From Candidatus Villigracilis proximus (GTDB taxonomy: Bacteria > Chloroflexota > Anaerolineae > Anaerolineales > Villigracilaceae): a DNA stretch of 49,378 nt. Of the stretch, positions 34,541-44,475 are shown in pieces; the stretch's first letter is position 1; each line of letters starts with the position of its first letter. The notes below the pieces were generated by a model. It was not told the origin of the DNA and did no database searches. It was given only the letters and a program-made list of their open reading frames with translations. The translations under genes were made by a program, and so were the position numbers. The stretch covers positions 1-49,378 of the forward strand of contig JADKBB010000027.1 in NCBI GenBank assembly GCA_016715195.1, given 5' to 3'.

Positions 34541-35155
34541 ATGACCTCACACATTCAAGCCATCATCTTTGATTTCGGCGGCGTACTCGTCGGCTGGGAT
34601 CCACGCAATCTATATCGCCGCTTCTTTCCCGATCAACCGCAAGCCATGGAGGATTTCCTCGCAGAAGTTAACTTCATGGAATGGAACGCACTGCAAGATA
34701 AAGGACGCCCGTTTGCAGAAGGCGTCGCGATCCTTTCAGAACAATTTCCACATCACGCAGATTTGATCCGCGCCTATCATGAGAATTGGATCGAATCCAT
34801 CACCGGCCGCATCGAAGGCACAGTGGAAATTTTGCGCACACTCAAAGAAAAGGGATACCAGCTATACTGGTTAAGCAATTGGTCGGCTGAAACCTTCCCA
34901 ATTGTGCGCGATGAATTTGATTTCCTGCAATTATTCGACGGCGTGATTCTTTCGGGTGAAGTAAAACTCATCAAGCCGGAACCAGCCATTTTCGAAGCGT
35001 GCCTGCAAATGGTCGGCAGACCCGCAGAAGTCTGTCTGTTCATTGACGACTCACTGCCCAATATTGTCACCGCCCGCAAATTGGGATTCGATACCGTTCA
35101 CTTTGAATCTCCCGAACATCTAAAAAGCGAATTACAGGCACGTCAACTTTTATAA
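34541..35155 (+). CDS. HAD-superfamily phosphatase, class IA (YihX-like)
   Basis: The product has 204 residues. Motif I is AIIFDFGGVLVGWDP (FDxGGV variant 3 of subfamily IA), motif II LYWLSNWSAETF, motif III Lys in EVKLIKPEPAIF, and motif IV FIDDSLPNI. The helical cap lies at ~20-90. E. coli YihX acts on alpha-glucose-1-phosphate; here the substrate is unknown. It ends 18 bp before the polyprenyl synthetase gene and is probably co-transcribed with it, so a prenyl-phosphate or other small phosphoester is conceivable but unproven. The start has no Shine-Dalgarno. Confidence 0.9.
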   Translation: MTSHIQAIIFDFGGVLVGWDPRNLYRRFFPDQPQAMEDFLAEVNFMEWNALQDKGRPFAEGVAILSEQFPHHADLIRAYHENWIESITGRIEGTVEILRTLKEKGYQLYWLSNWSAETFPIVRDEFDFLQLFDGVILSGEVKLIKPEPAIFEACLQMVGRPAEVCLFIDDSLPNIVTARKLGFDTVHFESPEHLKSELQARQLL

Positions 35156-35173
35156 GCCTACACAGAGGACCTC

Positions 35174-36187
35174 ATGAATCTAAAACAACACATTGAAATC
35201 ATGCTGCCCGAGATCGAGCAGGAATTGCAAAGCCAGGTGCAGCGCCTTGATGCACAGCGCACCCTGCCCTTTCACGAGATGCTCACCTATCACATGGGCT
35301 GGACGGGCGAAGGCGCCGGCAAAGAAGCCACCGGAAAAAGAATCCGTCCGCTGATGGTTTTGCTTGCTGCCGCGTCCACGGGCGCTGAGTGGAGGAACGC
35401 GCTACCCGCCGCCGCTGCCGTTGAAATGGTGCATAACTTCAGCCTCGTGCATGATGACGTGCAGGACAATTCAGACAAACGCCGCGGCCGCTTTACCGTG
35501 TGGAAAAAATGGGGAGTACCGATGGCGATCAATGTCGGCGATGCGATGTTTGTCATTGCCAATCAGGCAGTGATGGACTTGATCAAAACGCATCAAGCCC
35601 TGACCGTTGTGCGGGCTGCCACGATTTTGAATGACACCTGCCTCGATCTGACTCGCGGCCAATACCTCGACATGTCCTACGAAGAACGCACAGATCTCAG
35701 CCTTGAAGATTACTGGCCGATGATCGGCGGGAAAACATCGGCCCTGCTTTCGGCCTGCACGCACATCGGCGCATTGCTTGGAAATACAAACGAAGAGGAA
35801 CAGGAAGCCTATCGCCAGTTTGGTTATCACCTCGGGCTTGCCTTTCAGGTGCAGGATGACATCCTCGGCATTTGGGGCGACGAGGCCGTTACCGGAAAAT
35901 CTGCGGCCAGCGATCTGGTGGAAGGCAAAAATTCCCTGCCGGTCTTATATGCACTTGGCAAACAGGGAAAATTTGCAGAAAGATGGAATCAAGGCCCGAT
36001 CACAGTGGATGAAGTCAAAACCGTGGCGGCGTTGCTTGAAAAGGAAGGCGGCAGAGCTTACGCTGAAGAAATGTCTGAAAAAGAGACTCAAAAGGCGTTG
36101 GGATTCCTCGAAAGCGCAAATCCACGCGGGGCGGCTGGTGAATCCATGCTTGAGCTGGCGAACATGCTGCTTAAACGGAAGCAGTAA
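35174..36187 (+). CDS. trans-Polyprenyl diphosphate synthase
   Basis: The product has 337 residues and is all helical. The first Asp-rich motif DDVQD (94-98) is followed by the Arg pair region (DKRRGR), and the second is QVQDDILGIWGD (Asp228-229). KRIRP binds IPP. The two motifs hold Mg and the allylic diphosphate, and the enzyme condenses IPP units into C15-C40 chains. Chain length depends on residues before the first motif (VEMVHNFSLVH), where no small-pocket insertion is obvious; I would not name FPP, GGPP or longer. GAGG lies ~5 nt before the ATG. It is downstream of fni and a HAD phosphatase. Confidence 0.92.
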   Translation: MNLKQHIEIMLPEIEQELQSQVQRLDAQRTLPFHEMLTYHMGWTGEGAGKEATGKRIRPLMVLLAAASTGAEWRNALPAAAAVEMVHNFSLVHDDVQDNSDKRRGRFTVWKKWGVPMAINVGDAMFVIANQAVMDLIKTHQALTVVRAATILNDTCLDLTRGQYLDMSYEERTDLSLEDYWPMIGGKTSALLSACTHIGALLGNTNEEEQEAYRQFGYHLGLAFQVQDDILGIWGDEAVTGKSAASDLVEGKNSLPVLYALGKQGKFAERWNQGPITVDEVKTVAALLEKEGGRAYAEEMSEKETQKALGFLESANPRGAAGESMLELANMLLKRKQ

Positions 36188-36221
36188 ACAGGTCCAGTTT
36201 GACCCGATGCTCGTCATTTAC

Positions 36222-36251
36222 TTGACATGCCTTTTCGGCGTAGCGTATAAT
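36222..36251 (+). promoter_or_regulatory. Promoter of tRNA-Gly
   Basis: Consensus TTGACA (36222-36227) and TATAAT (36246-36251) with an 18-bp spacer, 16 nt before the tRNA. Confidence 0.85.
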
Positions 36252-36267
36252 GTTCGCTACGTATTAT

Positions 36268-36339
36268 GCGGGTGTAGTTCAGTGGTAGAACGCTTGCTTC
36301 CCAAGCAAGATCTCGTGGGTTCGATCCCCATCACCCGCT
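36268..36339 (+). tRNA. tRNA-Gly (anticodon CCC)
   Basis: Acceptor GCGGGTG/CACCCGC, D-arm TAGTTCAGTGGTAGAAC, anticodon stem CTTGC/GCAAG with loop TTCCCAA (anticodon CCC), T-arm with GGGTTCGATCCCC. The discriminator is T and CCA is not encoded. Confidence 0.95.
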
Positions 36340-36347
36340 CAAAATTA

Positions 36348-36377
36348 AGTCGAGGTCAGGGTGCCTCGACTTTTTAT
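36348..36377 (+). terminator. Terminator of tRNA-Gly
   Basis: AGTCGAGG/CCTCGACT with an 8-nt loop followed by TTTTTATTAT. Confidence 0.9.
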
Positions 36378-36451
36378 TATACGATTTGTAAGGTTGCTGT
36401 CATGTGGGTGTTTTGGCCTTACGAGTAAAATCTAAGTCGGAGAAAATCGGT

Positions 36452-36847
36452 ATGATGCCAGACGAAAAAAAAGGTACTATACTGTACGTGGAAGATAATC
36501 CTGACAACAGAAATTTAATCCGCAGGGTTTTAAATGCGGAGGGGTATTCTGTTGTTGAGGCTATTAATGGAAAGCAAGCCATTGAAAAGCTTGAAAGTAA
36601 TTCTGTTGATCTGATCCTGATGGATATCAACATGCCAGACATGGACGGTTACACGCTTACCGCCAAGATCAAAGCAATTCAAAAATATTCAAAAATCCCT
36701 ATTGTTGCGGTTACTGCCAATGTAATGCGCGGCGATCGCGAAAAATCACTGGAAGCAGGATGCGATGGCTATATTCAAAAACCAATTGACATTGACGCAC
36801 TCGCCCAGCAGATTGAGCGATTTATCATAAGGAGCACCAATGACTGA
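36452..36847 (+). CDS. Single-domain response regulator (CheY-like)
   Basis: The product is 131 residues, only a receiver domain. The acidic pocket is in LYVEDNPDN (14-15), the phospho-acceptor is Asp58 (ILMDINMP), the switch Thr is in VAVTANVM, and Lys is in YIQKPID. There is no output domain, so it relays phosphate or binds a partner directly. The start at 36452 has GGAG 9 nt upstream; earlier in-frame codons overlap the tRNA terminator zone. Its end overlaps the start of the next receiver gene, and both lead the receptor array, pointing to one signalling unit. Confidence 0.92.
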   Translation: MMPDEKKGTILYVEDNPDNRNLIRRVLNAEGYSVVEAINGKQAIEKLESNSVDLILMDINMPDMDGYTLTAKIKAIQKYSKIPIVAVTANVMRGDREKSLEAGCDGYIQKPIDIDALAQQIERFIIRSTND

Positions 36848-37292
36848 GCAAACACCTGCTGTTTCTGATACACAACCCATCCGCAAACCCACGATTCCAA
36901 AAGACGCAGCGGTATTGGTTGTGGAAGACAATGTTTCCAATTTTGTGCTGATCGCGCGCATGTTGGGGTATTTGGGAATCCATTGTGAATGGAAAACATC
37001 AGGCTATGAAGTTGTGGAATACGCAGATACGCTGCCGCGCCTTGATCTAATTCTGATGGATATTCGCCTCCCCTATGAAGATGGCTACGGCGCGTTGAAA
37101 AAAATCCGCGCCTCAGAACGATTTAAGACTGTGCCGATCATTGCTGTGACAGCCGAAGCCAGCGTTGAACAAATGAACAAAGCCAAAGACTCTGGTTTTG
37201 ACGGCTTTCTGGGCAAACCCCTTGACCCAGACCGCTTCCCCGACCAGATCCGCCGCATTTTGAGTGGAGAGCCAGTCTGGGAGTTTAGTTAA
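36840..37292 (+). CDS. Single-domain response regulator (CheY-like)
   Basis: The 150-residue product has a short Pro-rich N-terminal extension (~20 residues), then one receiver domain: VLVVEDNVSNF, acceptor Asp74 (ILMDIRLP), VTAEAS with the switch Thr, and GFLGKPLDPD with the Lys. No output domain is present. The ATG lies inside the end of the previous regulator gene (8-bp overlap), so translation is coupled. AAGGAG sits ~7 nt upstream. The following receptor gene starts 8 bp after its stop. The two regulators are clearly diverged from each other. Confidence 0.92.
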   Translation: MTEQTPAVSDTQPIRKPTIPKDAAVLVVEDNVSNFVLIARMLGYLGIHCEWKTSGYEVVEYADTLPRLDLILMDIRLPYEDGYGALKKIRASERFKTVPIIAVTAEASVEQMNKAKDSGFDGFLGKPLDPDRFPDQIRRILSGEPVWEFS

Positions 37293-37299
37293 CTCTGCA

Positions 37300-40200
37300 A
37301 TGACAGTAACTCATACGACGCCCAAGCTTTCCTCAAAACAAAATAGATTTAAGGGCAGTCTGGCAGGGACCCTTGTACGAACGCTCTTGATCTTTACCTT
37401 CATTCCCCTTGCCTTAATGGCAGGGGGCGCTTACTTTCGCGCACGCACTCTGCTGCGCGAACAGGCCGTTGCGCAATCGCAAAACCTGCTGGGTACTCAG
37501 CTAAAGCTGATTGAAGACGAGGTTAACAACAAGGAAGAACATCTTCAACATTTAATTGAAAGCAGCGATTTCACGATCTTGATTGAACTCGCGCTTCATG
37601 CCAATCCTCAAAGCGCTGAATTCCGAAAAATTCGCGAAAGTTTTATCAAAGAGTTTCAATCTCTAAATGCGCAAGCCGACAGCCCCGCTTTCAATCAATT
37701 TATTCTATTGGATTCAAGCGGAAATATCAAAATATCCAGCAATACCGAATGGCAGGGTTTGACTCTCAACCCATCCCTGTTCGCTCAAACTTCAGATAAA
37801 TATCGTTCAAAATTTTTATATGGGGCGTCCCCGCTTTACAAAGATCAATTTATTCTTGTTACGACGCTAAATTATCAAACAGACCGCGGCTCCACCATTG
37901 GAACTTTGATCGGAATTACAGAGAAGGAAAATTTACAAAGCCTGATTCAGCCGTTGAACGGTTTGTCTCCACTGGCCGATGCTTATTTTATTCTTCCAAA
38001 CAATCAAATTATTTACAGTGACCAAACCGCAAAAGAATTCGTGCTTATCACTGACACCTCGGCTTCACAAAGCACAACCGTTCAAGAATCAACACAGAAC
38101 AGAAGGAAAGTTTACAGTCAGAGGCGTTGGATGTTACTGCGCCCAATGGCAACGCCGCACTCGCACAAATTCAATGGTCGCCTGCCATTCAAGCCGGTGT
38201 CATATTGGAAACAGACGCAGTTGAAGTATATGGTGACGTGACAGGTTTGGCTCCCTTCACAATACTGTTGATTTTGGCAACTTTGGCAGCCACAGGTCTT
38301 GTGTTGCTGTTCGGTGTTAACCGCGTAATCAAACCCCTGCGCACGCTTTCCGAGATCACACAGGGATTCGCCGAGGGTGATTGGGATAGACGCGCGGAAG
38401 TTTTAAGTAACGATGAAGTGGGTCTGCTTGCCAGTTCTTTTAATCACATGGCCGACGAGCTTGGTGGTGTATACCGCTCGCTTGAACAAAAGGTTGACGA
38501 ACGCACACGCCAGGTTCACACAGCGGCGGAAGTGGCTCAAAGCGTCACTACGTTATCAAATCTTGACGAAATGTTCAACAAAACTGTTGCGTTGCTCGTG
38601 GAGCAATTCGGCTTTTATCAGGCGAGTATCTTTATGCTTGACCGAAACGGGAAATACCTTGAGTTCAAAAACAGGGTTCGGGGCAGCATCAAAGGAATTG
38701 GCTGAAAAGAAATTCAAATTGGAAGCCTCGTCCACATCCATCATGGGATGGGTAAATACATACAACCAGGTACGCGTTGCATCTGATGTTTTGGATGATG
38801 AATTCCACTTAAAGAATGAACTGCTTCCCGAAACCCGCTCCGAAGCTGGCGTGCCAATTTCTCTTGGAAACACAGTCATGGGTGTTCTGGACGTACAAAG
38901 CACACAGCCGGATGCTTTTAATTCCGAAGCGATTGCCATGCTGCAAACGCTGGCAAGTCAACTTGCCACGGCAGTGCAAACTGTAGGGTTAACAGAAACC
39001 AGCCAGATCAATCTCGAAGAACTTGCGCGTTTATACAGGTCAAGTCAATTGATCGCCGAAGCAGGCAATGAAAGTGAAATTATTGAAGTCAGCGGGAAAA
39101 TTCTGCAAGACGCGCCCTACCCTGTTGTAGTCTTCCGATTGAAAGATGATCAACTGGAATTGTATTCCTATTCAGATGCCACCAGAGGTACAGAGTCGTT
39201 TGTTGAGCTGTCAAAATACACTCACGTAAACTCGGAAGAAGTTGAAAATACCTCGAAAACGGGACAGTGACCACCGCACCAGAGCAGGAGAATATTCCTG
39301 CCGCGTTAAAGATTGTGGCACAAAAGCTAAGTTTTGACAGCGTGGCATATATTCCGGTAAAAATATATGGCAGGACAAGTTCCATTATCATGGTTGGAAT
39401 GCGAAAGCAAATCCTTTCAAGCGGATCAATTCAACCCTATACCGGATTTGCAGATTTAATGTGCATTGCACTGGAAAGAGCAAGTTCAATGCAGCAAACA
39501 GAGAAGCATCTTCGTGAGGTTGAAACTCTGGCCTCAATCGGCGAAATTATCTCTGTCTCTTCAGATCTGCATGCCTTTTTCGATGCACTACACGCCATTA
39601 TCAAACAAATCATTGGCGAATATAGTTTTATGGTCGCTTTGTATGATGATAAAAGCAATACGATCAGCATTCCCTACAGCCATGAAAACGATCAATTCAT
39701 GTCCATTGAACCATTTCCACTTGGAGAAGGATTAACATCCATTCTAATTCGCAGCCGCCAACCTTTGTTACTCGTGGAAAACACAGAACGCAGAGCTGCC
39801 GAATTGGGAGCAAAGATCCAGGGCAAGTCAGCCAAATCCTGGATGGGCGCTCCTATGCTTATTCAAAACAAACCGATTGGCGCCATCATCATTCAAGATA
39901 CAGATAAGGAATTGGCTTTTACAGAAGATGACTTTAAGTTTTTCATCACTCTTACCAGTCAGGTTGCAGGAGTGATTAACAACGTCCGCCTGCTGGATGA
40001 AAGTCAACACAAGGCCATTCAATTGGAAACTGCGGCTGAAATTGCACGCGATATCAGTGGATCGCTCAATATAGATGAACTTTTGATCAAAGCTGTGAAT
40101 TTTATCCGCGAACGATTTAACTTTTATCATGCCTCCGTTTTTCTACATGATCTGCCCGGAGAGTTTGCTGTCATCCGCGAGTCCACGGGCGAAGCCGGGG

Positions 40201-41180
40201 CACAAATGAAACGCGCCGGATACAAGATCGGCATCGGATCAAAATCCATTGTTGGTTTTGTAAGCGGCAAGGGTGAATTACTGGTAGTCAATGATACAGC
40301 CAAAGATGCCACCTATTATGCGAATCCATTATTTCCAGATACACGCGCAGAAGCAGCCATCCCGTTAAAAGTTGGTGAACGCATCCTCGGTGCATTGGAC
40401 GTACAAAGTACAAAATCCTATGCTTTTTCTGATGACAATCTGCGAAGTTTGCAGATCCTCGCAGATCAACTCGCCATTGCCGTGGTTAATACTGAGTTGT
40501 TTGCAGAAACTCAGGAACACCTTTCACAGCATCGCCTTTTACATCACATCACCACCACAGTGGCATCTGGAACCACACTGGAAGAAGCGCTGGAAAGCGC
40601 AGTCAATGGATTACAAGTAACCCTGGGCGGAGACCGCGTAACAATCATGCTTGTTGATCGAGAAAAGAAGAATCTTGAAGTCAAAGCCTCCATGGGCTAC
40701 GCAGACGAAATCAAACGCGTCCGCGTCCCAATCGGGTGCGGCGTCACTGGCTGGGCAGCTTCACACAAGCGCCCGTTGCGCATCAAGGATGTAACCGCAG
40801 ACTCACGTTACATTCAAGTCAGTTCAAACACACGTTCCGAGCTGGCTATTCCGTTGATCTATCGCAATGAATTGCTGGGTGTTTTAAATGTGGAAAGCGA
40901 ACAAATCGACGCGTACACTGAAAACGACGAGGAAATGCTCGGCACTCTTGGAGGAAGCCTTGCGGCCATTATCGCAAACGCCCGCCTGCTGGAGCAGATC
41001 CGCGTGCAAGCTGAGCGGGAACGCTTGATCTATGAAGTCACAAGTAAGATACGCAGATCAACTGATATTCAATCCATTATGATGACAACCGCCAGCGAAT
41101 TAACGCGCATTACCGGAGCACGTTACACAAAACTGCAAGTAAAGCCCGAAAACGATCAAAAAGGAAAAGAAGGCTCTTAA
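37300..41180 (+). CDS. Membrane receptor with HAMP and five GAF-like domains, no kinase (three single-base indels)
   Basis: The restored length is 1293 residues. Order: membrane helix (~26-47), extracytoplasmic Cache-like sensor (~48-310), second helix (APFTILLILATLAATG), HAMP (RVIKPLRTLSEI to DELGG), coiled coil, then five GAF-like units, the second degenerate, and a truncated GAF-like tail (IRRSTDIQSIMMTTASEL). Continuous reading pieces are 37300-~38100, ~38090-38670, ~38670-39257 and ~39257-41180. The joins need +1 base near 38090-38105, -1 in an A-run at ~38670, and +1 A near 39255. The total then divides by three. No HisKA, HATPase, GGDEF or methyl-acceptor domain follows, so it must signal through partners. 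It begins just after two receiver genes, and gene two of the array starts 1 bp after its stop. Confidence 0.8.
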
Positions 41181-41181
41181 T

Positions 41182-42762
41182 ATGGCAGGTATTTTTTCAA
41201 CCAACAAAGCCTTTAGCCCGGAAGAATCAACACGCACACTATATAAGAACTGGCGTGAAAGTTTTGCGTTTCCTCTTCTGATAGGTGTACTTATATTTGG
41301 TGCATTTCTTTTGATCCCTGCGATTAATAGTGTAAAAAGCTCGATTGTAGGAATCGTCTTCATTGCAACTTACGTATCCACTGGCATCGTAACATTCATT
41401 CGCTTTTCCTATTCAATTCGCATGGGTGTTTTTCTGCTCAACATTTTTGTGCTGGGACTAAGCGAGCTGGCAACCCACGGCATCCTGGGAGACGGCATTT
41501 TCTTTTTTCTGGGATTGATTATTTTCTCCACCATGCTGCTATCTCCAAAGGCGGGAATCATTGCAATCGTGTTAGATATATTGGCATGTATCATCTTTGG
41601 GATATTCATGCTCAATGGAAGCCTGCTTCCGATCAACCCCAACGCCGTTCCTGCCAAATTGGATGACTGGCTTAGCAAAGCGGCGCGCTCATCATGTTCG
41701 GCGTGGTAATTATTTTTGGGATTTCAACGCCTCGAAAGAGAATTCCTCGCGGCGCAGAGGCAGATCGACTCAACCCTTTCAGAACTTCACGACGAGCGCA
41801 ATATGCTCGAAGAGAAGGTGAACGAAAGAACGATCAAATTAAGAAGGGTCAATGAGATCGGTCGCACCGTCACATCCATTCTTGACCCGGATGAATTACT
41901 GGCTCGAGCCAGCTACCTGATCGGAATGAGTTCGAATGTTACTACACAGCGATCTTCCTTCTGGACATCACCGGTCAATGGGCGGACCTTAAAGCCACTG
42001 GTGACGCAGGAAAGGTTTTACGCGAGAACAGGCACCGGGTAGACATCAATGGAAAAAGCATCTTAGGGAAGGTGATCCGCGACCAGCAAGTACAGATCGC
42101 TCTGGACACAGGATCATCCGATCCGTTTTGACAACCCCTACTCCCTTACACCCGCATCCCAGATTGTCATTCCGTTGGCTGTTGGTGAGCGCGTGATCGG
42201 CGCTTTGGAAATGCATTCCACCAAGGAAAACGCCTTTCAACAACAGGATGTTGACACCTACCTCAACATGGCAAACGAGGTTGCCATTGCGCTTGAAAAC
42301 TCGCGTTTCTTCCAAGAAGCGCAGCAAAGCCTTTCAGAAATGCGGGCGACCCAGCGTCAATATCTTCAAAGCGCGTGGGCAACACTCACCTCAGAGCAGG
42401 ACCTTGAATATTCCATCGGCGACAAAGAAAGCCAGGAAAACGAGATCCTCGTTCCGCTGGCTCTTCGAGACCAGATCATCGGGCAGATCCAATTATCGTC
42501 CACCGAAGATTGGTCACCCGAGCAGAGAAACCTTATCGAATCGATCGCGACACAAGCCGCGCTTGCCTTGGAAAACGCCCGCCTTGTGGAAGAGAGTCAA
42601 ACCATAGCTGCAAGAGAAAGACTTGCAAACGAGATCATCGCCAAAGTATGGGCATCTACCAATATGGACGGGATTCTCCAAACGACTGTACGCGAACTTG
42701 GTCGCGCCTTAGAAGCCGCCGAAGTGGACATTGAGATCTCAATGGATTCGAAAAATGCGTAG
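41182..42762 (+). CDS. Multi-helix membrane GAF receptor, no kinase (about four indels)
   Basis: The product is about 526 residues after correction. The N-terminus has about five membrane helices (SFAFPLLIGVLIFGAFLLI onward) forming a MASE-like sensor without a large outside loop. A coiled coil (EREFLAAQRQIDSTLSELHDE), a GAF domain (VNEIGRTVTSILDPDELL to VIGALEMHSTKENAF), a short GAF-like unit (EILVPLALRDQIIGQIQLSS to ALALENARL) and the shared tail (TNMDGILQTTVRELGRALEA) follow. Indels near 41675, 41733, 41930 and 42125 break the frame but sum to zero, so first and last parts share one frame. No output enzyme is present. The stop overlaps the likely start of the next gene. Confidence 0.7.
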
Positions 42763-44457
42763 TCCAAGCCCGGCACTCAGAAACCCGCCTAGGACTCAGT
42801 TGCTTCTGCCGCCTTTGACTACAAAGGGTGGCGGGAAAAATTTATCCTGGCGGTTCTGCGCGTCTCCTGCGTCGTCGGCGTATTGCATTAATCGCTTCTC
42901 CTTCCACCGCTTCCCTCACGACCGCATTCTTTTTATCAGCCTTTACCTCATCCTGCTTCGGTATCCATTCTACCTGCCACTTATAATATTCGGGCATACT
43001 CGTTACTAGTGATCATCTTTGCTGTTGGCGTCAACTCCATTTGGCCTTGGGGCCATGGATCGACGGAAGTTTTTTCTATTGAGCTTTGTGGCTTTATCCG
43101 CTCTCCTTTTCGACAACAGCCTGGAACACTCGCTCTGATCGCCTGCATTGCGGTACTAACATCTCCATCGGTGCCGCATTTCTACAGCTAGGATCGTTTG
43201 AATTCACCAACAAAAGGGCACCCATCACAACCATCGCAGATTGGGCCACATATGGCGCTGGATTTTGCTCTGGTCAGCGCGATCATTGTTTTTGCTGTCA
43301 ACCAACTCAAAGGTGCTTTTGGACGGGTCCTTCAGGAAGTGCAGATCGCACTCGACCTTCTCACGAAAGAACGCGTTCAGCTTGAAGAAAGGATCCAGGA
43401 ACGCACCGAAGAACTTGAAACAAAAACCGCCCAACTGCGGTCTTCTACGACCGTAGCGAGGATTGTTGCCGAGATACAAAGCATCGGCGAACTAATGGAA
43501 GCGGCCACAAAGTTAACCATCCGAGCAATTTGGCTATTATCACGTTGGGTTATACCTGTTGGATGAAGGCAAGCGGAATGCGTTCCTGCAAGCGGCATCC
43601 TCTGTCACCGGCAAACAGATGATCGGGCAGGGATTCCGCATCGAGCCGGACCGGCGCAATGCCCTGCATCTGGTGATCGAACAAAAGCGGGTGTATATCG
43701 CCTCCGATATTGGAGATGCAAGTTTTATTCGCGAAGCGAACTTCCCTCTCACAAGATCAAGGATGATGCTTCCATTGGCCGTTCGCGGAGAAGTGATCGG
43801 CGTTTTAGATATGCACTCGGAACAACCTCAAGCATTCACAGCGCAAGATCGGAAGTCATGCAAACCCTTGGCAGACCTGATCGCGATCTCCATCGACAAC
43901 GTCCGGTTGATCAATGAGACAAGATCTCTGATCAGCCAGCTTGAATTAAACACTTCCCTGCAAACAAAGCAGACATGGTCAAAACTAACCAGCCGTCACA
44001 CACCTGCCTATCAATACACCCCGGCTGGCGTTCGACCAATATTTCCATCAAACGAAAAAGGAAAGTAAGAACGGCTTAAAAGTACCCCTTGATTTTGCAC
44101 GGGCAACAGATCGGCACGATCAAATTGTTGGAAAAGGCAGTTCAGCACTGGTCTGAACGCGAACAAAACTTGATCGAAAAAATCGCAGACCAGGTGGCTT
44201 TGGCGCTGGAGAACAGCAGACTCGTTGAAGAAGCGCAAAAAGCGCTACGCGATCAAGATGATCGCAAACGTTTCCTCGCGAGTGCGCGAAACTTTGGATA
44301 TCGAATCAGTCGTGCGAACGGCGGCGACTGAACTGCGCCGCGTGTTCGATCTTAAGAAGCCGAGATCACGATCGGCACCACACAAGCGGCTCCTCCTCCC
44401 CCAAGAAACAACAAGCAATTAAACTTGAAAATGATTCAGGTGAATTTATGGCGCTAA
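42756..44457 (+). pseudogene. Heavily frameshifted multi-helix GAF receptor (third of the array)
   Basis: Pieces in all three frames line up with the neighbouring receptors: AFDYKGWREKFILAVLRVSCVVGVL (first helix), LLVIIFAVGVNSIWPWG, then TTIADWATYGADFALVSAIIVFAV (last helix), coiled coil GRVLQEVQIALDLLTKERVQLEERIQER, a GAF domain (QAASSVTGKQMIGQGFRIEPD to MLPLAVRGEVIGVLDMHSEQ), the short GAF-like unit (LHGQQIGTIKLLEKAVQHWSE) and the tail (SSRVRETLDIES, TAATELRRVFDL). At least six single-base shifts are needed. It is either a decaying gene or a badly resolved repeat in the assembly. The start ATG 42756 overlaps the previous stop; the exact end (44457-44473) is unsure. Confidence 0.55.
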
Positions 44458-44475
44458 CCAAGGAAAGAGGTAGCC

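Noticed and set aside
35778..36428. Plus-strand open frame of 216 codons running through the end of the polyprenyl synthetase and tRNA-Gly
   Set aside because: It is a frame shadow; it crosses a tRNA, its promoter and its terminator.
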